From Algorimicrobium hallyeonense (GTDB taxonomy: Bacteria; Bacteroidota; Bacteroidia; Flavobacteriales; Flavobacteriaceae), in NCBI RefSeq assembly GCF_042657385.1, contig NZ_JBHSLA010000001.1, positions 124,001 through 188,000 on the forward strand: 64,000 bases of DNA. The letters are read 5' to 3'. Both the position numbers and the translations under genes were made by a program. Below the pieces are notes generated by a model. It saw only the letters and a list, made by a program, of their open reading frames with translations, had not been told where the DNA came from and made no database searches. Numbering within the stretch: position 1 is the first letter of the stretch; each line of letters starts with the position of its first letter. Below are positions 1-8,746 of the stretch, one piece after another.

Positions 1-446
1 AAACCTTCAGAATTATTTTGAACGGCAATTGCCGTAACATTCTGACTATACTGCACGTTAATTTTTAGTTTCTGGACTTCATTTAGGAAACAATCAATAA
101 TAGTTTGAGATGAGTTTGAAACGGGAAACATGCGACCATCGTCTTCAATTTTCAATTCCACGCCTCGTTTCTCAAACCAGGCAATCGTATCACCTGTCAT
201 GAATTGGTGGAAGGGTCCTAATAATTCTTTTTCACCTCGTGGGTAGTTCTGTGTTAATTCTGCCGGAATAAATTCGGCATGGGTAACATTGCAACGGCCT
301 CCTCCAGAAATTTTCACCTTTTGTAAACCTTCTTTAGCTTTCTCCAAAATGGTGATAGATAGTTCTGGGTTCAATTCCGCCATATTAATGGCTGCAAAAA
401 ACCCCGCAGCTCCACCTCCAATAATAAGTACATCTTGTTGTTTCAT
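1..446 (-). CDS. NAD(P)/FAD-dependent oxidoreductase, HI0933/BaiN family (3' end cut by window)
   Basis: Reading the minus strand from the ATG at 446 gives an N-terminus with the dinucleotide-binding signature IIGGGAAGFFAA, then SGGGRCNVTH and a following NYPRGEK stretch. These are hallmarks of the HI0933/BaiN (formerly YhiN) flavoprotein family, which binds FAD through the N-terminal Rossmann fold. About 148 codons are present and the rest lies beyond the left edge. The start overlaps the stop of the upstream glycerophosphodiesterase gene in an ATGA arrangement, so the two are probably translationally coupled. The family is clear, but the physiological substrate is not known. Confidence 0.85.
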   Translation of the reverse strand, partial: MKQQDVLIIGGGAAGFFAAINMAELNPELSITILEKAKEGLQKVKISGGGRCNVTHAEFIPAELTQNYPRGEKELLGPFHQFMTGDTIAWFEKRGVELKIEDDGRMFPVSNSSQTIIDCFLNEVQKLKINVQYSQNVTAIAVQNNSEG

Positions 447-1141
447 ATTTTATCTGGCACATCTGAAATAATACCATTAACACCATAATCTTTCATACGT
501 AGAATAGTATCGGCATCATTTACCGTCCAGGTGTTAACTTCAAAACCTCTATTTTGAGCCAGCTTCACATTATTTTTTGTTAATAAAGCATAATTAGGAT
601 GAATAATTTTAGCCTCTATGGTTTCAGCAAATTCTATTGCTTCGGTAACACTGGCTTTTGTTAAAACGGCTAGTGGTATATTTTTATTGGTTTGAAATAC
701 GGCTTCTAATTCAGCATGCTGAAAACTAGACACAATAAAATCAGCATATTTCCAACCATAATTCCGAACATAATTATCAACCATTTCACAGGTTTTAATG
801 GCTGTGTTTTTTCCTTTTAATTCAATATTTAAAATGCATTTTTTATCAATTAAATTTAATACATCTTCTAAAGTCGGAACTTGAAATCCACCGTTGACTG
901 TTAGGTTTTTTAAGGCTTCTAGAGTTTGTTTGCCAACTTCACCAGTTCCATTTGTCATTCTATCTAATGTGAAATCATGAAAAACAACTAATTCACCAGA
1001 AACGCACAGATGCACATCTATTTCAATGCCATCCACATTAAAACCCAGTGCTTTTTCAATGGATTCTATAGTGTTTTCCGCTAGATAACCTTTAGCGCCT
1101 CGATGACCAAAAACACGGGTTGAAGCATTCTGCATATTCAA
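443..1141 (-). CDS. Glycerophosphodiester phosphodiesterase
   Basis: This 232-residue protein has the GDPD TIM-barrel motifs in order: GHRGAKGYLAENT near residue 13, then EIDVH and VVFHD around residues 40-55. These supply the catalytic His pair and the metal-binding Glu/Asp. It should hydrolyse glycerophosphodiesters to glycerol-3-phosphate and an alcohol. There is no signal peptide, so a cytoplasmic location is likely. The length is normal for the short bacterial form. A second in-frame ATG two codons downstream could also be the start. The gene is followed by the flavoprotein gene with an ATGA overlap. Confidence 0.92.
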   Translation of the reverse strand: MNMQNASTRVFGHRGAKGYLAENTIESIEKALGFNVDGIEIDVHLCVSGELVVFHDFTLDRMTNGTGEVGKQTLEALKNLTVNGGFQVPTLEDVLNLIDKKCILNIELKGKNTAIKTCEMVDNYVRNYGWKYADFIVSSFQHAELEAVFQTNKNIPLAVLTKASVTEAIEFAETIEAKIIHPNYALLTKNNVKLAQNRGFEVNTWTVNDADTILRMKDYGVNGIISDVPDKI

Positions 1142-1192
1142 AATTTTTAGTGTCAGTTTATGTTTGTAAATTTATGGTAAAATAAACAGGAT

Positions 1193-1996
1193 TTGAAAAT
1201 TAAAACCACGCTTACACTATTTGCATCCATATTTATAGCTTGCCAAAACGGAAATCCGAAAGTCATTGCTAATTTACCTAGCAGTTTACCAGAGATTTCT
1301 GCCATTGAAAAAACGACGAATTCCGATTTGTTTTGGGTAATCCAAGATGCTGGAAATAACAACCATATATATGGATTAGATGAAAAAGGCAGCATTAAAG
1401 CGGATATTATTGTTGAAAATGCAAATAATCGAGATTGGGAAGATTTGACTTCCGATAAAAAAGGCAACCTTTATATTGGCGATTTTGGAAACAATAATAA
1501 AGACAAAACCACTTTTTCCATTTTAAAAATAACGAATCCACCAGCTAATATAAAAAGTACCAAAGCAGAATTTATTCGGTTTAGTTTGCCAAAGGATGTA
1601 AAACCCAAAGATTTTGAAGCTTTTTTTCTACACAACGATTATTTTTATGTGTTTAGTAAAGAATCGAAAAAATTTAGAACCTTAAAAATCCCCAATCGTA
1701 TTGGGAATCATGAAGCCGAACTGATTTCTGAATTTAATTTGAAAGGCAAAAACAATAAAATTACCTCTGCCGCTATGAGCCAAGATAGCAAACGTATGTA
1801 TTTACTAAATCATGATAAAGTATGGGAGATTTCAGATTTTGAAAATGACCATTTTTTTGAAGGAAAAGTAATAAACATCCCGTTTGATCATAGCACTAAA
1901 AAAGAAGGCATTTTTGAAATTAATAACACACTTTATATTACCGATGAGTTCAAGAAAAATGAGGGTGGAAACCTATATGAATTATCTTTAGATTAA
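1193..1996 (+). CDS. Predicted lipoprotein, probable beta-propeller
   Basis: The frame opens with TTG a few bases after an AGG-containing purine stretch; no ATG gives the complete signal sequence. The N-terminus is a lipoprotein signal with a hydrophobic run ending in Cys17 (FIAC). The mature part contains repeated short blocks such as DLFWVIQDAGNNN, GNLYIGDFGNN and NTLYITDEF, which look like blades of a propeller of the kind seen in SdiA-regulated-like proteins. The gene ends by overlapping the convergent tesB stop by four bases. It should sit in a membrane facing the periplasm or the outside. The function is unknown. Confidence 0.8.
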   Translation: MKIKTTLTLFASIFIACQNGNPKVIANLPSSLPEISAIEKTTNSDLFWVIQDAGNNNHIYGLDEKGSIKADIIVENANNRDWEDLTSDKKGNLYIGDFGNNNKDKTTFSILKITNPPANIKSTKAEFIRFSLPKDVKPKDFEAFFLHNDYFYVFSKESKKFRTLKIPNRIGNHEAELISEFNLKGKNNKITSAAMSQDSKRMYLLNHDKVWEISDFENDHFFEGKVINIPFDHSTKKEGIFEINNTLYITDEFKKNEGGNLYELSLD

Positions 1997-2862
1997 GATT
2001 TCTTAATTGGACGCATTAAACCTTCTTGTGCAACAGAGGCTACTAAAACGCCATCAAGTGTAAAGATATTTCCTTTAGCAAAACCTCTAGCGTTTCCTGT
2101 GCTTGGTGTTTCTAGCGAAAATAATAACCAATCATTCAAATTAAATTCACGGAAAAACCACATGGAATGATCTAAACTGGCGGTTAATAAGTTTCCCCAA
2201 TGCGCTTTACTGGCATGTGGCTGTAGTGCCACAGACAAAATATTATAATCTGAAATATACGTCAGAATTTGTTGCTTAATTGCTAATTCCATATCGCCTA
2301 CATCTCCTTTTAACTTAAACCATACATCGGCAAATGGCGGCAAATCTTTTCTATCTAAAGGGTTCGGGAGATAGGTTGGTTTGAACTCAACAGGACGCGG
2401 GATTTCTAAAAACGCTTTGGTTTTAGAGGGCAACATGCTCCCATATTCATTTAAAATATCGGTCCAACTCATCAGTTCTTCCGGTTGCTTCATATCCGGT
2501 TTCATTTCTATTTGATGCGAATATCCTTCTTCTGTTTTATGAAATGAAGCGGATAAAATAAAAATAGTTTGATTATTCTGACTAGCCGTTACACGACGTA
2601 CTGAAAAACTGCCTCCATCACGCATAATACTCACATCATAATGAATAGGGTAATCTAAATGGCCAGCTTCTAAAAAATAGGCATGTAGAGAGTGTAAAAC
2701 ACGATTATTATGAATAGTTCTATAAGCAGCATTCAGTGCTTGAGCCAAAACTTGGCCTCCAAAAACATTGGGGCTTCCTACGGACTCGCTTACGCCTTCA
2801 AACTGATTTTCTTCAAGGTGTTTTAATTCAAGGATTTCTAATAAGCTATCTACAGAATTCAT
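1993..2862 (-). CDS. tesB: Acyl-CoA thioesterase II (TesB family)
   Basis: The 289-residue protein has the double-hotdog layout of TesB. The N-terminal hotdog carries SPNVFGGQVLAQALNAA and LHSLHAYFL. The C-terminal hotdog carries the motifs around HASKAHWGNLLTASLDHSMWFF and DWLLFSLETPSTGNARGFA. It hydrolyses medium- and long-chain acyl-CoA to free fatty acid and CoA in the cytoplasm. The length matches the family. It is a stand-alone gene, convergent with the lipoprotein gene (four-base overlap) and 74 bases downstream of the phosphoesterase start region on the same strand. Confidence 0.93.
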   Translation of the reverse strand: MNSVDSLLEILELKHLEENQFEGVSESVGSPNVFGGQVLAQALNAAYRTIHNNRVLHSLHAYFLEAGHLDYPIHYDVSIMRDGGSFSVRRVTASQNNQTIFILSASFHKTEEGYSHQIEMKPDMKQPEELMSWTDILNEYGSMLPSKTKAFLEIPRPVEFKPTYLPNPLDRKDLPPFADVWFKLKGDVGDMELAIKQQILTYISDYNILSVALQPHASKAHWGNLLTASLDHSMWFFREFNLNDWLLFSLETPSTGNARGFAKGNIFTLDGVLVASVAQEGLMRPIKKS

Positions 2863-2936
2863 AATTGTATTTTTTTACAAGGTATTATTTATAGGCGCTT
2901 TTATAAAAATAAAGCCAAACAAATTTTATAAAACTA

Positions 2937-5900
2937 TTAAAAATTTAATCCCAATGCGAAAGCAAACCGTAAGCCATCATCACTGTTAAACAAGGACACA
3001 TTTCCTGTAAATACTTCAGCGGCCATTATTAATAAACCACCACCATAGGAGTTATGCCATTTTTTTGAAGGATCATCTTTAAGCCAAACACGACCATAAT
3101 CCACACCAGAATAAACACCTAGGTTAATTGGTAAAATTCCTGTTTTTATTTTGCTAAACATATACCGCAAATCGGTTAATTGGTAGTAAGAGTTTTTTCC
3201 TGTAAATCGCTGATTTCTATAACCACGAAGTCCATCACTAGCACCAATTGAAGCCGCTTGATAAAATTCATAATTATCTCCCAATGTTATATGACCTTTT
3301 AATTTAGTTGCTAAAACCAGCTTTCCTGTTGGTTCTAATTTATAATTAAAACTAATGTCTGGAATAATATAACCCATGCTAGTAGATTCATCCAAATTAG
3401 TACGAAAACCCAATTTTAAATTCGTTTCAAAACCAATAGATGGATACGCCTTATTATTCCTGTTTTCGAAATGGTAGGACGTAAAAGCACCAATAAAGGA
3501 ATTACTGTTTTCTATTAAACTTGATAAATAATAATCGTTAATGAATCTCCCCTTAGTTTCCTCCACTTCTATGGTTTCATAGGCCAATCCTAATTTAAAA
3601 ACACCATCCAAATAGCCTTTATAAATTAAGGAAGGTGCAAAACGCAAGGTTCGTAATTTTACACGATTATAATCTTTATTAAAAATAGCATCGTTCTCAG
3701 CATTTGGATTTATGGTTTCATTACCATAGCCAAAGAAATTAACACTGTAATTTGGACTTGTAAAAATAACATCAACTCCTAAATTGAAATCATTAATTAT
3801 GTTTGCAAATTCACCGCTATATGATAAATCAAAACCATTAGTTGCGAAATAATAAGCTGCTGATAATTTATGTTGCGAGGTAAACGGATTTCGATTAAAG
3901 CCGTAAACTGTATAGGTGTCTTTAACGCCTAGTTTAACACCATCATCTGGGTTGTAACCAATAATTGGAATAACCTGATTGGCGTTATATTTTAATTTCA
4001 GATAGTTATAGGTGTTGATATCATAGTTATTGGTCAAATGCTTCTTGCCTTTGGTTGTTTTGAAGGTGTTCTCTTTCGACTTATAATCATAAAAATGCGT
4101 TTTCTTGCCATTTTCAATATTATATATATCATTGTTTTGCCCACCAACTAATCGCAATTTAATAAGCTTATTTCCCTCGCCATGAACGTGTAGTACGTCG
4201 TCATCATCTAATGCGTAAATCCATATCTCTTTTGTTTCGTCCTTACTATAAGTACGCTTATGGAATATATCAGCTTTTTCACCTTTCTTTATACGATATG
4301 CCGTAACAGCCGTTTTGCCATTTGGTAGACGCTCAACATCAAAATAATCATCTTTATCGGTTCCTTTTATAATTGCAAATTTATTGACATGTGCATAATA
4401 GGTGTCTGAAATTTCTTGTAGATTACCACGTCTAGCGCGTAATTTGCTTTTAATATCCTCAATGGTTTCCCCTTGTAATTCTTGAGGTATATTTTTGAAA
4501 GCTTCTTCAATAACGGCATCCGTTAATTGGGATGTTATTATATTTACCTGCTCATCCCAAACTGATTTATCGGATTGACTGATTAATGACACATCCAATG
4601 GGTATGGTTCCAAATTAAACCATTTTGGACTGCGTAAATTGTCTTCATACCCTTGTAATAACCTTGCAGTAGGAATAATTCTAGATCCAATGCCCAGTAA
4701 AAAGCCATCATTCATATTGGAAAAAGCTTGATCGCGATCTCGTGGCACTGGTACATATACTGTTTTGCCATTCTTTTGGGTTGTTGCCCAACGCCATTGG
4801 TCATGATGTCTATCCCAATCGCCAATGAGCATATCGAAAATACGCGCACGCACGTATGCAGGTTCATCGATAACAATATCTTCATCTGAACGAATTTCTG
4901 CTAGCATATCATCCGTACCTATAAGTTCATTAGAAAATGCAAAACTTTTCTGATAGCCATGATCATCACCTGCATGTTCTTCAATCATATATATTTCATC
5001 ACCAAATGTATCATTATAAGGCTCAATTGCTTTTTGATGTGGCACATAATACAAAACAGGATTAGTATGCATAACCCCAATAGCATCAGACAAAGTAGCG
5101 GTTACAAATGGGGCATAGGGATGAGATCCTGTAAAAACGTGAAGTATTAATTCTTCAGCTACCGTATTATCAAATTGCCCCTCAACATATTGATCCTTAA
5201 ATGCGAATGCTTGTATATAATTTAACGCGTTTTTACGTAAACCACGCATCACAAATTCGCGTCCTGTTGAATCTGCGAGTCTCAAGGAATTTGACTGTGT
5301 TCCACCACCTTTCCTAACCGGTTTTAAGCCACCATAAAGCGTATCTAACAGGACCGTTTTTACTTGAATAGCCGTACTAAAATCCTGCGAGTAGCGTTCT
5401 CCCCAAAGAAATTTATAAAAATTACTTTTCTCTGTTTCCTCATCAGTGTAAATAGATGCTTGAATGGTTTGAGGTATGTTTGCTGCATAATTGCGTGGTT
5501 CTTGTTTTTGAACTGGATACACATCTTTAGAAAACAAAACGGTTTCTGTTTTAGCTTCTATAAACCGAACTTGACTTGAGCCGTCTTTAAACACATCCAA
5601 ACGGGCATATCCTGGTTCGCTGGACGAAAACAAACCGCTACCAACATTTCTGGTAGCCGTAGATTTAGAACCGGACCCACTAATTATTTGTGTTAAATTA
5701 TCCTGGACTAAATACTGTAAATTATGATCATGACCAGCCACAAAAATAACATGGTCATTTTCCTGTGCTAATGTTATAATGCGCTTTCTAAATTCGTTAT
5801 AACGCTTATTCTGGATATCTTCAGGACTTACACCTGTAGTTTTTCTCAAAATATTTTTTAGGGTTCCTAAAATTGGAAAGGGCTTCATGTGGTCCATAAA

Positions 5901-6611
5901 ACTATATTGTCCGCCATGTGGTCCATTTGTAAAAACAGGGTGATGCATAGCAACAATGGTCGTTTTACCTCGCGCTTTTTTTATGCGGCTTTCAAACTCA
6001 TCTAAAAAAGCTTCACGAGTTTTTATATCGCATTTATCATTTATGGTAGGATGTTTATCCCAATTAGCCATATACCATTTGGCATCCACATAAATTAATT
6101 CAATATTATCGGTTATTGTTTCGTTTTCAATGGGACAACCATTTTCAGGTTGGAATGAGTTTTTTCCTAAAGCATCATCAATATAATCCTCTTGACGTTC
6201 CAAACCTTTTAAACCATCTGAATACCAATCGTGATTTCCTGGTAAAAAAACCGTTTTGCCTTTAAAGTTTTTTACGGCATCTATTTGTACATCCAATTGG
6301 TGTTTAGCAAATGCATAACCATCAGCTGATTTTTCTGGTAAACCACTTGGGTAAATATTATCACCTAAAAAAAAGGCAGAACTGTTAGCGTTTGCTTTGT
6401 TCAATGCAGACTCAAAGGCTTTTAACGCTACTGTTTTGGTACCCATTGGTGAATTTCCGGCATCACCTATTAAATAAAACGTATGTTCAATAGGGTTTTC
6501 AGATTCCGCAATGGGAACATAAGGTTCCCGATATTGGGTTTTAAACGTTGCACAACCGTACAAAGTCAATAAAAAAAGACAGCAAAAACCTATTTTGTAA
6601 AATGTATTCAT
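2937..6611 (-). CDS. Lipoprotein fusion: calcineurin-like phosphoesterase, kinase-like middle region, C-terminal outer-membrane beta-barrel
   Basis: At 1224 residues this is the largest gene here. Residues 1-20 form a lipoprotein signal ending LYGC. Residues about 43-310 are a metallophosphoesterase with LIGDAGN, GDNIYPSG, PGNHDWY, MHHPVF and AGHDHN, which supply the metal ligands. The C-terminal 350-400 residues are rich in alternating aromatic strands and include GLRGYRNQRF, matching the BamA/TamA surface-antigen barrel. The middle (about 430-640) has FDMLIGDWDRHHDQW at 592-606 and PRDRDQAF near 623. These resemble the catalytic loop and metal-binding motif of HipA/FAM20-type kinases; that resemblance is my inference. 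Barrel and phosphoesterase calls are firm. The gene lies 48 bases downstream of egtD. Confidence 0.88.
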   Translation of the reverse strand: MNTFYKIGFCCLFLLTLYGCATFKTQYREPYVPIAESENPIEHTFYLIGDAGNSPMGTKTVALKAFESALNKANANSSAFFLGDNIYPSGLPEKSADGYAFAKHQLDVQIDAVKNFKGKTVFLPGNHDWYSDGLKGLERQEDYIDDALGKNSFQPENGCPIENETITDNIELIYVDAKWYMANWDKHPTINDKCDIKTREAFLDEFESRIKKARGKTTIVAMHHPVFTNGPHGGQYSFMDHMKPFPILGTLKNILRKTTGVSPEDIQNKRYNEFRKRIITLAQENDHVIFVAGHDHNLQYLVQDNLTQIISGSGSKSTATRNVGSGLFSSSEPGYARLDVFKDGSSQVRFIEAKTETVLFSKDVYPVQKQEPRNYAANIPQTIQASIYTDEETEKSNFYKFLWGERYSQDFSTAIQVKTVLLDTLYGGLKPVRKGGGTQSNSLRLADSTGREFVMRGLRKNALNYIQAFAFKDQYVEGQFDNTVAEELILHVFTGSHPYAPFVTATLSDAIGVMHTNPVLYYVPHQKAIEPYNDTFGDEIYMIEEHAGDDHGYQKSFAFSNELIGTDDMLAEIRSDEDIVIDEPAYVRARIFDMLIGDWDRHHDQWRWATTQKNGKTVYVPVPRDRDQAFSNMNDGFLLGIGSRIIPTARLLQGYEDNLRSPKWFNLEPYPLDVSLISQSDKSVWDEQVNIITSQLTDAVIEEAFKNIPQELQGETIEDIKSKLRARRGNLQEISDTYYAHVNKFAIIKGTDKDDYFDVERLPNGKTAVTAYRIKKGEKADIFHKRTYSKDETKEIWIYALDDDDVLHVHGEGNKLIKLRLVGGQNNDIYNIENGKKTHFYDYKSKENTFKTTKGKKHLTNNYDINTYNYLKLKYNANQVIPIIGYNPDDGVKLGVKDTYTVYGFNRNPFTSQHKLSAAYYFATNGFDLSYSGEFANIINDFNLGVDVIFTSPNYSVNFFGYGNETINPNAENDAIFNKDYNRVKLRTLRFAPSLIYKGYLDGVFKLGLAYETIEVEETKGRFINDYYLSSLIENSNSFIGAFTSYHFENRNNKAYPSIGFETNLKLGFRTNLDESTSMGYIIPDISFNYKLEPTGKLVLATKLKGHITLGDNYEFYQAASIGASDGLRGYRNQRFTGKNSYYQLTDLRYMFSKIKTGILPINLGVYSGVDYGRVWLKDDPSKKWHNSYGGGLLIMAAEVFTGNVSLFNSDDGLRFAFALGLNF

Positions 6612-6659
6612 AGAACCTCTAATATCTATATTTAAAAAACACGTTAAATTATTTCAGCC

Positions 6660-7598
6660 TTATTTTTCCCAAAGACTATCCGTAAAGTAATGTTTACAAT
6701 CTAAAAAATGTTGTTTTGATTTAAATCCAGAAATTGTCGCTAATTTTTCAATTTCCGAAAGACTATATTTTTTGGATAATTCGGTCCAAATCAATTCATT
6801 TTGATTGAATTGGATCGTTTTATTAAGCTTTTTAAACAAAACTGTCTGTTCTTTTAAACTAACAATATAACTTTTTACACGACCTGTTTCTGGATTATAA
6901 TAACAATAAAAATCGAAATCATCAATTTTAAAGTCCGCCTCTAATTCCCGATTCATCCTAATTAATAAGTTTAAATTGAAGCGTTTCGTGATACCCTCTT
7001 TATCATCATAAGCATTCTTAATGGTGATTGGATTTTTCTTTAAATCCATACCAATTAAAAGCTTATCACCCGAATTCATAACGTTGTTAAACAGCTTTAA
7101 TAAATCTATAGCATCGTCCTTTAAGTAATTTCCAATATTACTTCCTAAAAACAGTAATAAATTGGGCGTGTTTCCCTGAAATTTTTCATTTAAAATTTCA
7201 AAATAATCACCTACTTGCGGCTGTATTGATAATTCCGGCAAACGTTCATGCAGTTTTTCTGAAAGTATATCAATTGCTTCTTGTGAAATATCAATGGGAA
7301 CATAGTTAAATTCGATGTGCTCATTAACCAAATATTCTAATAGCTTGAAGGTTTTAAAACCATCACCAGCACCTAGTTCTATAATGTTAAACGGTTTGTT
7401 AAACGCTACAGCATCAACAATTTGTTTGGCTTGGAGTGATAAAATTTCAAATTCAGAGTCGGTTAAATAGTAATCAGGCATATTCATTATTTCCTGAAAA
7501 ATGCGACTACCATTCGTGTCATAAAAATATTTAGAAGACAGGTGTTTTTCTTTGGCCGTTAAACCTGCCACCACATCTTTTGCAAACGTTTCATTCAT
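6660..7598 (-). CDS. egtD: L-histidine N-alpha-methyltransferase (EgtD)
   Basis: The 312-residue protein has the EgtD fold: an N-terminal part with KYFYDTNGSRIFQEIMNMPDYYLT, the SAM-binding loop IELGAGDG at residues 73-80, and LLLFLGSNIGNY. EgtD trimethylates histidine to hercynine, the first step of ergothioneine synthesis. The start lies one base after the stop of egtB, so the pair is co-translated. The length is typical of the family. It is the last gene of the ten-gene oxidative-damage run and supplies hercynine to EgtB. Confidence 0.95.
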   Translation of the reverse strand: MNETFAKDVVAGLTAKEKHLSSKYFYDTNGSRIFQEIMNMPDYYLTDSEFEILSLQAKQIVDAVAFNKPFNIIELGAGDGFKTFKLLEYLVNEHIEFNYVPIDISQEAIDILSEKLHERLPELSIQPQVGDYFEILNEKFQGNTPNLLLFLGSNIGNYLKDDAIDLLKLFNNVMNSGDKLLIGMDLKKNPITIKNAYDDKEGITKRFNLNLLIRMNRELEADFKIDDFDFYCYYNPETGRVKSYIVSLKEQTVLFKKLNKTIQFNQNELIWTELSKKYSLSEIEKLATISGFKSKQHFLDCKHYFTDSLWEK

Positions 7599-7599
7599 A

Positions 7600-8745
7600 T
7601 TATTTTACAAGTCTAATTCCCGAAAATTGCCACCTCATGTCTGGATGGAAAAAATTCCGATACGTGTTTCTACTATGGTTTTTTACGGTTGCTACGGAAG
7701 CACCACGAAGTACCATTTGATTAATCATAAATTTACCATTATACTCACCTAAAGCACCTGGCGCTTTACTAAAGTTTGGATACGGTAAATACGCACTATT
7801 GGTCCATTCCCATAATTGCCCGAAATCAATTTTTTGGGATGCTACCTCCCATTCAAATTCTGTTGGTAAGCGCATTTGTTTCCATTCGGCAAAGGCAAAT
7901 GCTTCATAAAAACTAATATGGGTCACGGGTTTATTTTTATCTACAGGCACAAATCCATTTAAAGTATAATGAAACCAAACATCATCTACTTTATGCCAAT
8001 ATAATGGAGCTGTAATGTTATTTTCTTGAATAAAATCCCACCCTTCGGCATGCCATAAATTAAAATCCTGATATCCGCCGGCTTGTATAAACGCTAAAAA
8101 CTCGCCATTACTGACCAATTGATTACTAATTTCAAAATCTTGGAGAAACACTTGGTGATTCCCTAGCTCATTATCATAACAGAACCCTTTGCCTTTGTGA
8201 CCAATATTGTATAGTCCTTCGGAAATTTTAATGAATGCTGAATTTGAAGAAAGCGACTTTAATTCAATTTTATTTTTAATAGTTGGAAACGTGGGCTGAT
8301 TTCCTAAAATATAGGTAATATCATAATAAAACAACTCTTGATGTTGCTGTTCATGGTTAATACCTAATTCAACAATATCTAATGCTTCTTGTGATGGATT
8401 ATCATTTAGGAAAGCCAACATTTTCAAATCAACATAATCCCGATATTTATATACATCTTTTACTGAAGGACGCGTCATTAATCCACGGTTAGGACGTAAA
8501 ACGCGTTTTCCTGCGTTGTTGTAATAACTGTTGAATAGGTATGCGAAATCTTCATCAAAAACCTGATAATTTTCAACAAATTTGCACAAAACAAACTGCT
8601 CAAAAAACCATGTTGAATGCGCTAAATGCCATTTTGGTGGTGACACAAAAACATCAGGTTGTACTGAATAGTCTTCAGTTTTTAGCGGTTTACAAATTTC
8701 TAAAAATCGACTACGTGTATATTGGAATTGCTCTTTTAAAGTCAT
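7600..8745 (-). CDS. egtB: Ergothioneine biosynthesis iron enzyme EgtB
   Basis: The N-terminal DinB-like half has KWHLAHSTWFFEQF and NHEQQHQELF, which match the three-histidine iron site. The C-terminal half is a formylglycine-generating/sulfatase-modifying domain with RLPTEFEWEVA, LWEWTNS and a final RNFFHPDMRWQFSGIRL. EgtB joins hercynine to a thiol (cysteine or gamma-glutamylcysteine) to form the sulfoxide. At 381 residues it is a little shorter than actinobacterial versions. The stop lies one base before the egtD start, and its own start lies just after the hydrolase-OsmC stop. No egtA, egtC or egtE is visible in the window. Confidence 0.94.
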   Translation of the reverse strand: MTLKEQFQYTRSRFLEICKPLKTEDYSVQPDVFVSPPKWHLAHSTWFFEQFVLCKFVENYQVFDEDFAYLFNSYYNNAGKRVLRPNRGLMTRPSVKDVYKYRDYVDLKMLAFLNDNPSQEALDIVELGINHEQQHQELFYYDITYILGNQPTFPTIKNKIELKSLSSNSAFIKISEGLYNIGHKGKGFCYDNELGNHQVFLQDFEISNQLVSNGEFLAFIQAGGYQDFNLWHAEGWDFIQENNITAPLYWHKVDDVWFHYTLNGFVPVDKNKPVTHISFYEAFAFAEWKQMRLPTEFEWEVASQKIDFGQLWEWTNSAYLPYPNFSKAPGALGEYNGKFMINQMVLRGASVATVKNHSRNTYRNFFHPDMRWQFSGIRLVK

Positions 8746-8746
8746 C

